Assembly (NCBI GenBank): GCA_025056455.1
Contig: JANWVY010000001.1
Span: forward strand, 629,757 to 693,756
Length of the DNA: 64,000 nt
Direction: 5' to 3'
Source: Bryobacteraceae bacterium
GTDB taxonomy: Bacteria; Acidobacteriota; Terriglobia; Bryobacterales; Bryobacteraceae
Below the pieces are notes generated by a model that made no database searches, was not told where the DNA came from, and was given only the letters and a program-made list of their open reading frames with translations. Of this stretch, positions 43,132 to 51,998 are shown piece after piece. Numbering within the stretch: the stretch's first letter is position 1; each line of letters starts with the position of its first letter. The position numbers and the translations under genes were made by a program.

Positions 43132-43932
43132 ATGGTGCGAATCGGGCGGTCCGGGCCTGGGTTGGCGGCGATCCTGGCGGCTGTGGTGGCCTTGTTCCCC
43201 TCGCGGGGACAATCGCCGGCTCCCGCCGCGGCGTCAACTGGCGGCGCTGGCAGAGCCGTGGCAGAAAAACCCATCGAATCGCTCCAATACTCCGTCGAAT
43301 GGAGGCTAATTCGCGCAGGTACCGCCATTCTCACGCGCACACCCAAACCGGATGCGGGCTGGCAGGCCGACCTGCATTTAGAATCCGCGGGCTTGGTCAA
43401 CAAGCTGTACAGAGTGAATGACAACTATCAGTCGCGTTTTGATTCTGGTTATTGCGCCAGTAACGTGACCATGCAAGCTCAAGAAGGCAGCCGCAGGCGC
43501 GATACTCAGGTACGGTTTGACCGGGAAAAGGGCAAATCACATTACCTGGAGCGCGATTTAGTGAAGAATAGCGTGGTGCTCGAAAAGGAGCTCGACATTC
43601 CGCCCTGCGTTCATGACGTGCTTGCGGCTCTCGCTCATCTCCGCGGAGCGCGCTTGAAACCTGGCCAGTCCACCCAGCTTCCCATCACCGATGGCAAGCG
43701 GATGGTCATGGCCAAGGTTGAGGCGCAAGAAAAGGAGCGGGTCAAGACCAGCGCAGGCACCTTTGACGCAGTGCGCTATGAAGCATTCCTCTTCAATGAT
43801 GTTCTCTACACGCGCAAGGGGCGCTTGTTTGTGTGGCTCACTGACGATGAAAAGTCGCTTCCGGTGCAGATCCGCGTAAGGCTGAGTTTCCCCACGGGCA
43901 CCATTTCATTCCAATTAGAGAAAGCGAGCTAG
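43132..43932 (+). CDS. exported DUF3108 protein
   Basis: A 266-residue exported protein starting ATG 43132. The leader is basic then hydrophobic (GPGLAAILAAVVALFPS). The mature part matches the DUF3108 layout: QYSVEWRLIRAGTAIL, ADLHLESAGLVNKLYRVNDNYQSRFD, PPCVHDVLAALAHLRG, RVKTSAGTFDAVRYEAFLF and VWLTDDEKSLPVQIRVRLSF, the normal ending. DUF3108 proteins are predicted outer-membrane or periplasmic lipoprotein-like beta folds of unknown role. The gene stands alone in the plus direction and converges with the alpha/beta hydrolase gene. Its function is not determined. Confidence 0.8.
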   Translation: MVRIGRSGPGLAAILAAVVALFPSRGQSPAPAAASTGGAGRAVAEKPIESLQYSVEWRLIRAGTAILTRTPKPDAGWQADLHLESAGLVNKLYRVNDNYQSRFDSGYCASNVTMQAQEGSRRRDTQVRFDREKGKSHYLERDLVKNSVVLEKELDIPPCVHDVLAALAHLRGARLKPGQSTQLPITDGKRMVMAKVEAQEKERVKTSAGTFDAVRYEAFLFNDVLYTRKGRLFVWLTDDEKSLPVQIRVRLSFPTGTISFQLEKAS

Positions 43933-44011
43933 GCGGCCCGCTGCTGCTTTCTGCTCTGTTGCTTGATGGCAGGGCCATCGAGCGGGCTTTGAGGCCGGCG
44001 CTTGTCAACGT

Positions 44012-45031
44012 TCAGTCCGGAAACAGCACGCCGAGCGCTGCCTCCGCCGTGAACATACACCGGGCATTGTGTCCGCACAAAGCGACCGGTTTCACTTGGT
44101 GTTTGGCCTGGATCTTTTCCTGCAGATAGTGAAAATAAATGAGGCCGCGGTCCCACCGGGTTGGTCCTTGCGCCATCGCAGGGCAAGAACCATCAAAGCC
44201 AGCCAGCGGTAGGTTGTCCAGTTCGCCGAGAAGATAAGTGACGGGCCGCGCCGCTAGTTGTTGCTTCAGCAACTCGGGGGTCATCGAAGCGGTGTAGCCT
44301 TCACGGGCCTCCAGCCCGTAGGGCCAGCGATTATAGGTCGTGCAATTGCGCCCCTCGGCATACTCCACAAATTTCCCGGTGCAGCCCTTAACGCTACAGC
44401 TAGCGCTTGGCGCAAGTCGCGTTGAATCGAGGTAAGGATAGCTGGAGGGATTCGACACAACGTAGCGGATGTCGAGTCCCAGCTGGTCATGAACGCGGTT
44501 GGCCATGGCGTAGCGGGCGACGTACTGGCCTCCGGCCGAATGCCCAGCCACAACCACGGTGCTTAAGTTCGGGAACACGTCCTTCCGGGCAAGCTGGCGC
44601 AGGATCTCATCGACTAGGTCGAAGGAGTTCACCGTGGACGGATCGCGCGCCGTGGCCCCGGAGCGCCAGCTATTCCCACTGCAGGAATAAGAGATTTCTC
44701 CTTCGTCTAACTTGTCCTGGCAAGACCGGTCGCGCGAGGCAAACCGCGGCGCGATGATCATCGAATCCTCGAGCCGACCGGCGAGAAATCCAGCGGCCAC
44801 GGCGGTTCGAAAGTAAATATTTGCGTCGCGCCCCTGTCCGTGAATCATGATCAAAGCTCGCCCGATTTGCGGGTTCCGCTGAGTGAGAGGATAGCTGCGG
44901 TAGACGAGCGACCAGCGGCCAGAGTCGCCCAAAAAGACTTTCTCTGTACAATTTGCCGTACTCGTAACGCAAGGCCCGGCCTGTAGAACCAATCCCGCCC
45001 AGGGCCCGAAGAACAGGGCCAAAAACTTCAT
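44012..45031 (-). CDS. secreted alpha/beta hydrolase
   Basis: A 339-residue secreted hydrolase. After a leader (MKFLALFFGPWAGLVLQAGP) the alpha/beta fold shows an oxyanion element HGQG (64-67), the nucleophile elbow GHSAGG with Ser165, and a C-terminal ALCGHNARCMF that may hold the catalytic histidine. An aspartate in the LLGELDNLPL region is a possible third residue. Many cysteines (CVTSTANC, DRSCQDK, SYSCSGN, CSVKGC) suggest disulfides in an exported enzyme. It is most likely an esterase or peptidase-like hydrolase; the substrate is not known. It converges with the DUF3108 gene. The neighbouring metallophosphoesterase follows the same direction but has its own spacer. Confidence 0.75.
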   Translation of the reverse strand: MKFLALFFGPWAGLVLQAGPCVTSTANCTEKVFLGDSGRWSLVYRSYPLTQRNPQIGRALIMIHGQGRDANIYFRTAVAAGFLAGRLEDSMIIAPRFASRDRSCQDKLDEGEISYSCSGNSWRSGATARDPSTVNSFDLVDEILRQLARKDVFPNLSTVVVAGHSAGGQYVARYAMANRVHDQLGLDIRYVVSNPSSYPYLDSTRLAPSASCSVKGCTGKFVEYAEGRNCTTYNRWPYGLEAREGYTASMTPELLKQQLAARPVTYLLGELDNLPLAGFDGSCPAMAQGPTRWDRGLIYFHYLQEKIQAKHQVKPVALCGHNARCMFTAEAALGVLFPD

Positions 45032-45120
45032 CCGCCTAGTATAGCGACTCGCCCGCGGGTGGTGACTTGCGGGGTGAGCAGGCCGACGCCGTGGCCGCTC
45101 GCCGTGCTGGAGCTAGCCGC

Positions 45121-46005
45121 CTAGGCCGCCGAAGCCTGGAAGCCGTAGGTTCGGTACGACCACTCGGCCCGATCTCCCTGGACTTGAATGAGACCAAATC
45201 CTTCCGGAAATCCAAGACGCGGCCCCCGCCACCAGTTCCCGCTCACCGCCCCGGTCGTAATAAACTGGCAGCCTTTATATTCCACCTTCTCACAAATGTG
45301 GGTGTGACCCTGGAGCACCATTTTCAGGTTGCCTTTCATCAGAATTTCGATCACTTCCACGGCGTTGGCTACGAGGATTGAGTCAGTGTTTGCAGGCGCC
45401 GCGCGAAGAATCTTCGGCGCTGCACTCAACAGGGGGATATGGGTGAGAGCGACAGTTGGTTTCGAGCCAGCCTGAGCAATGTCCTGCTTGAGCCATTCCA
45501 TCTGCTCGGCGTCGATCAAGCCCCGGTAACCACCAGCCGGGGTGATGTCTACAGAGTCCAGGATAATGAAGTGCCAGCCTTTATGATCAAACGATTTGTA
45601 GCGGGGGCCAATTTGGTCTTCGAACATTTTTTTGCCCCAGCCCGGCGTTGCTTTCGAGACGCCCGCCTTGGGGCTAATGCCAAACACATCGTGGTTGCCG
45701 AGAGAGGTATGCACAGGGAGGTCGAGGTATTTTACCGTCTCGCCATACAGCGCAAAAAGTTTCTTCGCCCGGTCGAGGTTCTGCTCGAAGACGTCGAAAA
45801 CCATATCGCCCCCCGCCAAGGCGAAATCTGCCTTCAGCTTGGAAGCGGCTTGAAAACACATCCGGCACCCCTCGCTGGCGCGCAGTTCGGGCTGAATGTG
45901 CGTGTCGGTAAGGTGCAAAAACTTGAACTTCGCTCTCGCCGCCTCGGCGGAAACCGCGCTTGCAGCGCCTGCGGCCATCACGCCAAGAAACTCTCTTCTC
46001 TGCAT
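45121..46005 (-). CDS. secreted metallophosphoesterase (Tat signal)
   Basis: A 294-residue calcineurin-like phosphoesterase. The ATG at 46005 gives MQRREFLGVMAAGAASAVS, a twin-arginine signal, so export of the folded metalloenzyme is likely; a longer frame to 46083 is rejected for that reason. All five motifs are present: LTDTHIQ, GGDMVFD, GNHDVFG, LTHIPLL and QGHTHICE. The histidine of GNHD is intact here, unlike in the cytoplasmic paralogue at 42119. It probably hydrolyses phosphate esters outside the cytoplasm. It is divergent from argS, with a 173-base spacer. Confidence 0.85.
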   Translation of the reverse strand: MQRREFLGVMAAGAASAVSAEAARAKFKFLHLTDTHIQPELRASEGCRMCFQAASKLKADFALAGGDMVFDVFEQNLDRAKKLFALYGETVKYLDLPVHTSLGNHDVFGISPKAGVSKATPGWGKKMFEDQIGPRYKSFDHKGWHFIILDSVDITPAGGYRGLIDAEQMEWLKQDIAQAGSKPTVALTHIPLLSAAPKILRAAPANTDSILVANAVEVIEILMKGNLKMVLQGHTHICEKVEYKGCQFITTGAVSGNWWRGPRLGFPEGFGLIQVQGDRAEWSYRTYGFQASAA

Positions 46006-46178
46006 AAGCTGAATGTAGCAGCTCAGTGTGACAACCGGATGGCAACCAGCAAGGAGCTCGAATGGATCCGCCACGGGCTGCAACCGCTAGTCTGGAAAGG
46101 TTTTCTTGAGCGGGAGTGGAGCGTAGCGGGGGCAGATCCAACTCGGCGAGCCTCGCCATTCGCCTGTTACCATGAAGT

Positions 46179-48137
46179 GTGTTTCATCTGTTCGAACGGC
46201 GAATCCAAAGCGCCTTTCAAGAATTCCTCAAACATCAATATGACATCGAGCTGCCCGTGGCCATGGAGCAGCCCAAGCAGGCAAGCTTTGGCGAACTTGC
46301 CACGCCGGTTGCATTTCAGCTTGCACGGCAGTGGAAGAGGGCGCCGCAGCAAATCGCCCAGGAAATCGTTCAACGGCTAGGCCCGGTGGAAGGCGTAGCG
46401 GCGCTCGAAGTCGCAGGCAACGGCTACATCAACATCCGTTTGGATCGCGGCGTGTACGGTCGCGCCCTGCTCGAGGGCCAATCTGCTCCTCCAGCCCCTA
46501 AACCCGGCAAAATCATCGTCGAGCACACCAACATCAATCCCAACAAAGCGGCGCACATTGGCCATCTGCGCAATGCCGTGCTCGGCGATACGTTTGTCCG
46601 CCTGCTGCGAGAAACCGGCTGCCAGGTGGAGGTACAAAACTACATCGACAATACGGGCGTGCAAGTCGCCGACGTGGTGGCCGGCTTTTATTTCCTCGAA
46701 AAAAAGACACCGGCAGAAGTCGAACAGCTTACCCGCACCACGCGCTTTGACTATCTTTGTTGGGACTTGTATGCGCGCATCTCACAGCACTTCCGGGAGC
46801 ATCCGGAAAGCCTCGAATGGCGCAAGACCACGCTGCACGCCATTGAAGAGGGACACGGCGAGCTGGCGCAGATTGGCCATCTCGTGGCCGACGCCATCGT
46901 GAATTGTCACCTCAACACGATGGGCCGGATTGGCATCCGCTATGATCTTCTCCCGCGGGAAAGCGAAATCTTGCAGCTAAAATTCTGGGCCCAAGCCTTC
47001 GAGTTGCTCAAGCAGCGGCAGGCTATTTATCTCGAAACGGAAGGCAAAAACAAAGGTTGCTGGGTCATGCCGAGCGCCGCCTTCCAGCAAGAGGCCGAGG
47101 AAGAGGATGGCAAGGTCATCGTCCGTTCCAATGGCACGGTGACGTACGTGGGAAAAGACATCGCCTATCAGCTGTGGAAGTTTGGCTTGCTGGGCAAAGA
47201 TTTTTATTACCGCGTGTGGAAGACCTACGAAGATGGCCACCGGGTGTGGGTTTCGACGGCGTCTGCGGCCGAAAACGTGAGCGAAGACCAGCGGCCGAGT
47301 TTTGGCCGCGCCTGGCAGGTCTACAATGTGATTGATTCTCGCCAGTCCTATTTGCAGGATGTTGTGGTGGCCGGGCTCCGGCAACTCGGCTACGCAGAAC
47401 AAGCCGAGCGCTCAATTCACTTCAGCTATGAAATGGTTGCGTTAAGTCCGCGCACCTTGGCCGAACTCGGCGTCGAGCTCTCCGAAGAAGATCGCCGCCG
47501 TCCCTATGTCGAGGTGTCTGGCCGCAAGGGCCTCGGAGTGAAAGCCGACGATCTGATCGACAAGCTCGTAGAGACCGCCCAGCAGGAAGTGGATTCCCGT
47601 CATCCCAGCGAGCCGGCCGAGCAACGCCGCCACATCGCCGAACAAATCGCTGTCGGAGCGCTACGCTACTTCCTCCTCAAATTCACACGCAATACGGTCA
47701 TCGCCTTTGACTTTCAGGAGGCCTTGAGCTTTGAAGGCGACACGGGTCCCTATGTGCAGTATGCCGCGGTACGTGCCCGTAAGATTTTGGAAAAGCTCCA
47801 AGAGCGTGGCGAACCCATGCCGGATTTTGAGAAGCTTCTGAGCCGGGAAGCTCTTGCCCGGCAGCTCGCTCGAGAAGACTTCTGGCAACTCCTGCTAGCG
47901 GCATCCAAAGCAGGACTGGCTGTTGAACGCAGCGTGGCCACTGGAGAACCGGCCCACGTGGCCCGCTACGCCTTCACCTTGGCCCAGGCCTTTAACAGCT
48001 TCTACCACGACTATCCGGTCCTCACCGAGCAAGATCCGGAAAAACGCACACTGCTGTTGTGGGCCACTCAGTATTTCCACCGACAGCTGGAATGGACGCT
48101 GTCGGTCTTGGGAATCGCAACTCCCCCCTACATGTAG
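46179..48137 (+). CDS. argS: arginyl-tRNA synthetase
   Basis: A 652-residue class I aminoacyl-tRNA synthetase that charges tRNA-Arg. The start codon is GTG at 46179, since an in-frame stop lies just upstream. The N-terminal additional domain (about 1-105) leads into the catalytic core: VEHTNINPNKAAHIGHLRN carries HIGH at 126-129, then YIDNTGVQVADVV, and SGRKGLGVKADDLIDK stands in for the KMSKS loop. The DALR-type anticodon-binding domain is at the end (FNSFYHDYPVLTEQ ... RQLEWTLSVLGI). It is monocistronic, and a long gene-free stretch follows. Confidence 0.97.
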   Translation: MFHLFERRIQSAFQEFLKHQYDIELPVAMEQPKQASFGELATPVAFQLARQWKRAPQQIAQEIVQRLGPVEGVAALEVAGNGYINIRLDRGVYGRALLEGQSAPPAPKPGKIIVEHTNINPNKAAHIGHLRNAVLGDTFVRLLRETGCQVEVQNYIDNTGVQVADVVAGFYFLEKKTPAEVEQLTRTTRFDYLCWDLYARISQHFREHPESLEWRKTTLHAIEEGHGELAQIGHLVADAIVNCHLNTMGRIGIRYDLLPRESEILQLKFWAQAFELLKQRQAIYLETEGKNKGCWVMPSAAFQQEAEEEDGKVIVRSNGTVTYVGKDIAYQLWKFGLLGKDFYYRVWKTYEDGHRVWVSTASAAENVSEDQRPSFGRAWQVYNVIDSRQSYLQDVVVAGLRQLGYAEQAERSIHFSYEMVALSPRTLAELGVELSEEDRRRPYVEVSGRKGLGVKADDLIDKLVETAQQEVDSRHPSEPAEQRRHIAEQIAVGALRYFLLKFTRNTVIAFDFQEALSFEGDTGPYVQYAAVRARKILEKLQERGEPMPDFEKLLSREALARQLAREDFWQLLLAASKAGLAVERSVATGEPAHVARYAFTLAQAFNSFYHDYPVLTEQDPEKRTLLLWATQYFHRQLEWTLSVLGIATPPYM

Positions 48138-48892
48138 CCGCCAAAGAAATTTTTAACTCGAGGGCTTCTCCCGCCGGCCAGGGCGGCAGTCGTTTCTTCT
48201 GAGAACCTAGGAGCCCCTCTCGGAGATCCTCAAACCGTACATAACTGGCGGGGGCGGAGGTCGCTGCGGAGACCGGCCGACGGGCCGTAAGCGGCCGGAT
48301 GAACAAGATATGCCCCAAAAGTTAGTCCTCACAAGCTCTGGTGCAGCGTTGGGTGAGCCAACTTCCGCGACTGGGGCAAATGCCATCGCCGTTCCCCCAC
48401 GCCCGAAAGGAAGAAACTCTCCTCGCTGCAAGGCTTTCGGGGCTCGCTCGCTGTGGCACTTCAGATGCAGGATTGTAGGGCAAACGAAGTTGTCATCGAC
48501 TTCCTAGCATCCTCGTTGGCGAGGCCCAGCTCGCCGTAACTTGATAGCCCCTCTACCGAAGCCCCGGACCCCAAGATCCGGGGCTTCCCCTCCTAAGGGA
48601 CCGGCGTTCCCGGCCGCGCGCGGTGTTCCAGCTGGGCTTTCGAGCACACCACCAATCAGGTTCAGAACCAGCCAACAAGCCGAGAAAGTCCGAAGTTCAC
48701 GGCGGGAGGCACGGCTTGCTAAGGGACATCTCCACATGGCATCACCTGGGGCCAAGCTGCTGCCGGTGCAGATATGATTGTTCGCGCACTCGAAGCGGCC
48801 CAGCCTTCAAAGCTGCAGCTGCGGTCGAGACGCCCCGCGTTTTTCCCCGCCGTGCTAGACTGAGGGGCGGCGCTTAAAAAATTCCAAACCAG
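48138..48892. other. gene-free stretch between argS and coaE
   Basis: About 755 bases with no convincing open reading frame on either strand: no codon bias, no recognisable family, only short arginine/proline-rich frames. The strongest structure is the hairpin at 48558-48587. GC content and composition look like the rest of the window. Possibilities are an unrecognised structured RNA, a decayed mobile element of the IS200/IS605 sort (whose ends often carry similar hairpins), or a long untranslated region. No tRNA, RNase P, tmRNA or 6S signature could be made out with confidence. Confidence 0.5.
48558..48587. repeat. strong inverted repeat (11-base stem)
   Basis: GAAGCCCCGGA at 48558-48568 and TCCGGGGCTTC at 48577-48587 are perfectly complementary around an 8-base loop, one of the most stable short hairpins in the window. 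No T-run follows on either strand, so it is not a standard intrinsic terminator. Similar GAAGCCCC...GGGGCTTC hairpins are known at the ends of IS605-type elements; that link is inference only. Confidence 0.6.
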
Positions 48893-49498
48893 ATGCTACG
48901 AGTCGCCCTGACCGGCGGACTGGCCTCCGGAAAAAGCTTCGTCGGCCGCATCCTGGCCGAGCAAGGCTGTCGGGTCATCCAGGCCGATGCGCTCGGACAT
49001 CAAGTCCTAGCTCCTCGCGGCGAGGCCTACGCCGAGGTTGTGCATCGTTTTGGCAGCGGTATTCTAAACGAAGAAGGACAAATCGACCGTCGCAAACTGG
49101 CAGAGATCGTCTTCGGAAACCCAGAAAAGCTGGCGTTATTGAATAGCCTCGTGCATCCGCCAGTCCGAAAGCGGATCGCCGCAGCGCTAAACGAATTTGA
49201 GCTGGAACAACCGAACGGTATTTCTGTGGTGGAGGCAGCCATTCACGTAGAAACGGGTAGCTATCAGGATTACGATCGCTTGATTGTGGCCTACTGTTCC
49301 CCTGAGCTCCAAATTCAACGCGCCATGCACCGCGACAATCTCTCACGAGCGGAAGTCGAGGCGCGCCTCAGCCAGCAGATGCCGCTGGCGATGAAACGAA
49401 AATACGCGCACTTCGTCATTGATACGTCGGCGACGAAAGAGGAAACCGCGCACATGACCAAACGAGTTTTCTGTCAACTCCGGAGCATACGGCAATGA
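48893..49498 (+). CDS. coaE: dephospho-CoA kinase
   Basis: A 201-residue kinase for the last step of coenzyme A synthesis. The P-loop GGLASGKS (8-15) is followed by ADALGHQVL, the RFGSGILNEEGQIDRRKLAEIVF block, HPPVRKRI and VVEAAIHVETG with the CoA-site residues. RDNLSRAEVEARLSQQMPLAMK near the end is the normal C-terminal signature. Length is standard. Its stop overlaps the HtrA start by four bases (49495-49498), so the two are co-translated. It is the first gene after the long spacer, so its promoter probably lies in that stretch. Confidence 0.95.
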   Translation: MLRVALTGGLASGKSFVGRILAEQGCRVIQADALGHQVLAPRGEAYAEVVHRFGSGILNEEGQIDRRKLAEIVFGNPEKLALLNSLVHPPVRKRIAAALNEFELEQPNGISVVEAAIHVETGSYQDYDRLIVAYCSPELQIQRAMHRDNLSRAEVEARLSQQMPLAMKRKYAHFVIDTSATKEETAHMTKRVFCQLRSIRQ

Positions 49499-50640
49499 AA
49501 CTTCGAACCTTGTTGATCGGCGCCCTCTTGGCGGGCGCTTTTGTCTGGGTGACAACCACGCGAAAATGGGATCCTCCCGCCATCTTCCGGCAGAACACGC
49601 CCAAAAGCCCAATTTACTCTGAGCCTGTCACGGTCTCTGCCAAGGATGGTTTAAGCGCCGATGAGCAAAACAACATCAACATTTACAAGATGGCGCATCA
49701 GGCCACGGTCAACATCTCCAGCACGGTTTACCGGCGCGGCTGGTTTGGCCAAATTGTGCCCGATGCCGGCACCGGCTCTGGCTTCTTGCTCGATGCCGAT
49801 GGCAGGATCATGACCAACAACCATGTTGTGTCAGGCCGCGCGCCCGAAATCTATGTGACGCTCGCCGACAAAAGCCGCCACAAGGCAACCCTTCTCGCCC
49901 GTGATCCGGCCAACGACCTGGCCTTGATCAAAATCACGCCGAAACGCAAGCTCCCCTTCCTTCGCCTCGGCGACTCGGACACTCTCCAGGTCGGTCAAAA
50001 GGTGCTCGCGATCGGCAATCCCTTTGGTTTGGATGGCACGCTCACCACGGGTGTCATCAGCTCACTCGGCCGGAGCTTGCGCGATGAAAGCGGCCGGGAG
50101 CTCGAGGGCATGATTCAAACCGACGCAGCGATTAATCCCGGTAATAGCGGTGGCCCGCTGCTGGATTCTCAGGGCAACGTCATCGGCATTAACACCGCGA
50201 TTTACGGGCCTGGCGGCAACATCGGAATCGGCTTTGCCATGCCGGTCAACCGCGCCAAAACCATGTTGGAAGACTTCCAAGCCGGCAAACGCTTCGGTCG
50301 CCCGTGGCTAGGGGTCACGGTTGTGCCGGTCTATGGCGATCTGGCCGAACTCTTGGAGCTGCCCGCCGAAGGCGGACTGCTTATTCAAGACGTGGGTCCA
50401 GGAACCCCGGCCGATGGAGCTGGGCTGAGAGGAGCACGGCGTTACGTCATCGTGGGCAACACCGAAGTCGGGATTGGCGGCGACCTCATTATGGCCATCG
50501 ACGGCATGAAGGCCGACCGCGCTGATTCACTCACGCGCGCTCTCTCGCGGAAGCGTCCTGGCGACGTTGTCGAATTGACACTGTTCCGCGCCGGACGCCA
50601 AATCAAAGTAAGAGTGACCTTAGGCGAGCGTCCCGAGTGA
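49495..50640 (+). CDS. HtrA/DegP-type trypsin-like serine protease with PDZ domain
   Basis: A 381-residue periplasmic protease with an N-terminal hydrophobic anchor (LLIGALLAGAFVWV). The catalytic triad is visible: His110 in MTNNHVVSG, Asp141 in PANDLALIKI and Ser218 in NPGNSGGPLL. GNPFGLDGTLTTGVISS is the usual activation loop. A single PDZ domain (about 275-375: GRPWLGVTV ... DLIMAIDGMKADRADSL ... KRPGDVVELTLFRAG) follows. It degrades or refolds damaged envelope proteins. It is coupled to coaE and converges with the next gene, with GAGGCGCC/GGCGCCTC (50639-50646 and 50690-50697) flanking the gap. Confidence 0.93.
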   Translation: MKLRTLLIGALLAGAFVWVTTTRKWDPPAIFRQNTPKSPIYSEPVTVSAKDGLSADEQNNINIYKMAHQATVNISSTVYRRGWFGQIVPDAGTGSGFLLDADGRIMTNNHVVSGRAPEIYVTLADKSRHKATLLARDPANDLALIKITPKRKLPFLRLGDSDTLQVGQKVLAIGNPFGLDGTLTTGVISSLGRSLRDESGRELEGMIQTDAAINPGNSGGPLLDSQGNVIGINTAIYGPGGNIGIGFAMPVNRAKTMLEDFQAGKRFGRPWLGVTVVPVYGDLAELLELPAEGGLLIQDVGPGTPADGAGLRGARRYVIVGNTEVGIGGDLIMAIDGMKADRADSLTRALSRKRPGDVVELTLFRAGRQIKVRVTLGERPE

Positions 50641-50713
50641 GGCGCCCTCGCCCCTTAACGGCCATTCTTCACCGGGTCCAGCGGCCACCGGCGCCTCCAC
50701 TCAAACCCGCACG

Positions 50714-51775
50714 TTACAGCTGCTCGAGTATCACAAAATCGCCCGGGTTCCAGGCTTGGGCAATAATATAGAGCTTGTTGTTGATCTCGCGCAAAACAGC
50801 GTTGTGAATATGCTGGAAGTTGGCCAGCCCCAAGTCTTCTTTTGGCATGATCGTGGACACGAGCTGGTCGTTCTCGAGCAAATAAATCGGCGCCCCTTTA
50901 CTCCGGTCCGGCCCGTGCAGAGAGCCAACAACCGCATACTTGCCGTGATAATAGATGTCGCAGGGAAATGAGCCAAGCGGCATGCGCAACGTCGATAGAT
51001 ATTGGCCGTAGCGGGTGAAGCGGTCAATTTCTGAGTTCGGGCGATCCGCCACGTCAATCCGCTTGATCGACGGCGGAACCGTGATGCCGTGTCCGGTGCC
51101 AAATTGTCCGGGCCCAGATCCCCGGCCTCCGAAGGCCAGATCGTTCCACTCCACTCTCAGAGGTTTCCAACTTTTCACGCGCGCGGTTAGAACAAAGTCC
51201 AGGTTGGAATAGCCCGTCGTGACGTAGATCATTCCATCCAGATGTTCCGTGTCCGTGGGAATGAAATTGCCGCGGCCCGCAAAATAGTCAGTGGCAGTCG
51301 GATGGCCCAGATCCTGAGAACCATCGGGAGGCATTAATACGGATTCGAGCTTTCCGTTGAGATCTGTAATGAAGACCCGGTTTGCCGCGTTGCCCGGGAA
51401 CATCAGATAGGGAGTGCCGTCCGGGCCCTCAAAAAGGGTTGTATTGTGCATGTTCGAATCGCGGATCTCCGGCGGGGTAGGCAGCATCCGCGTGGATTTG
51501 AGATCAGCGCTAATTTGCACGATTCCCGCGCCCGGCAACGCGAAATAGGTTTCACCGCGCCCTGGACGGCGGTCAACAGCAAAGCCGCCATGCGCCGCCT
51601 TGAGCACTTTCTGGGCCTCGGCCGGCAAATGGGACGCCGTGTACAGCACGCGAAACTTGAATTTTCCCGCGCCCGAAGTGGCGTTCGATTGACCGAGCGC
51701 CGCAGTTTGCGTAGTTTCAAACCAACTCAGCCCCACTAGGCCAAAAAAGATACTGCTCCAAACGAATCGCTTCAT
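50714..51775 (-). CDS. secreted beta-propeller-like protein of unknown function
   Basis: A 353-residue exported protein. The ATG at 51775 gives a leader (MKRFVWSSIFFGLVGLSWFETTQ); a longer frame to 51883 is rejected. The mature part has repeated strand patterns, such as GIVQISADLKSTRMLP, RVFITDLNGKLESVLMP, DGMIYVTTGYSNLDF, GHGITVPPSIKRIDVADR and RFTRYGQYLSTLRMP, consistent with a six-bladed NHL/SMP-like propeller. No catalytic or metal site can be named. I do not recognise the exact family. It faces the SpoIIE gene across a 223-base divergent spacer and converges with htrA. Confidence 0.65.
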   Translation of the reverse strand: MKRFVWSSIFFGLVGLSWFETTQTAALGQSNATSGAGKFKFRVLYTASHLPAEAQKVLKAAHGGFAVDRRPGRGETYFALPGAGIVQISADLKSTRMLPTPPEIRDSNMHNTTLFEGPDGTPYLMFPGNAANRVFITDLNGKLESVLMPPDGSQDLGHPTATDYFAGRGNFIPTDTEHLDGMIYVTTGYSNLDFVLTARVKSWKPLRVEWNDLAFGGRGSGPGQFGTGHGITVPPSIKRIDVADRPNSEIDRFTRYGQYLSTLRMPLGSFPCDIYYHGKYAVVGSLHGPDRSKGAPIYLLENDQLVSTIMPKEDLGLANFQHIHNAVLREINNKLYIIAQAWNPGDFVILEQL

Positions 51776-51998
51776 TGTAGAGGCACCTAGCGACCTATTA
51801 GACCATAGGGGATCAGGAGCTGGGGCCAAAACCTTCCTGATTTCCCGGCGAAACGGCGCAAAGCAGTAGTGCCAAACGTTCAACCTGGGGAAACCAGGGC
51901 CAAGGCCCTCTGCAGCGTTAAGAAACGTAAGATTCCCGCAGACTGACGTATCTTTTCTGGCAGACGGGCGTCTGTTCCACTGGAGCGGATTTCCTCCT

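Noticed and set aside
43933-44011. GATGGC-AGG-GCCATC hairpin in the DUF3108/hydrolase gap as a terminator
   Set aside because: The stem is short and no uridine tract follows; it is not strong enough to annotate.
48558-48587. The hairpin as an intrinsic terminator of argS
   Set aside because: It lies about 420 bases after the argS stop and neither strand has a T-run after the stem.
48680-48730. A GAAAGTCCG string resembling the start of RNase P RNA
   Set aside because: None of the other conserved RNase P blocks could be placed around it on either strand.
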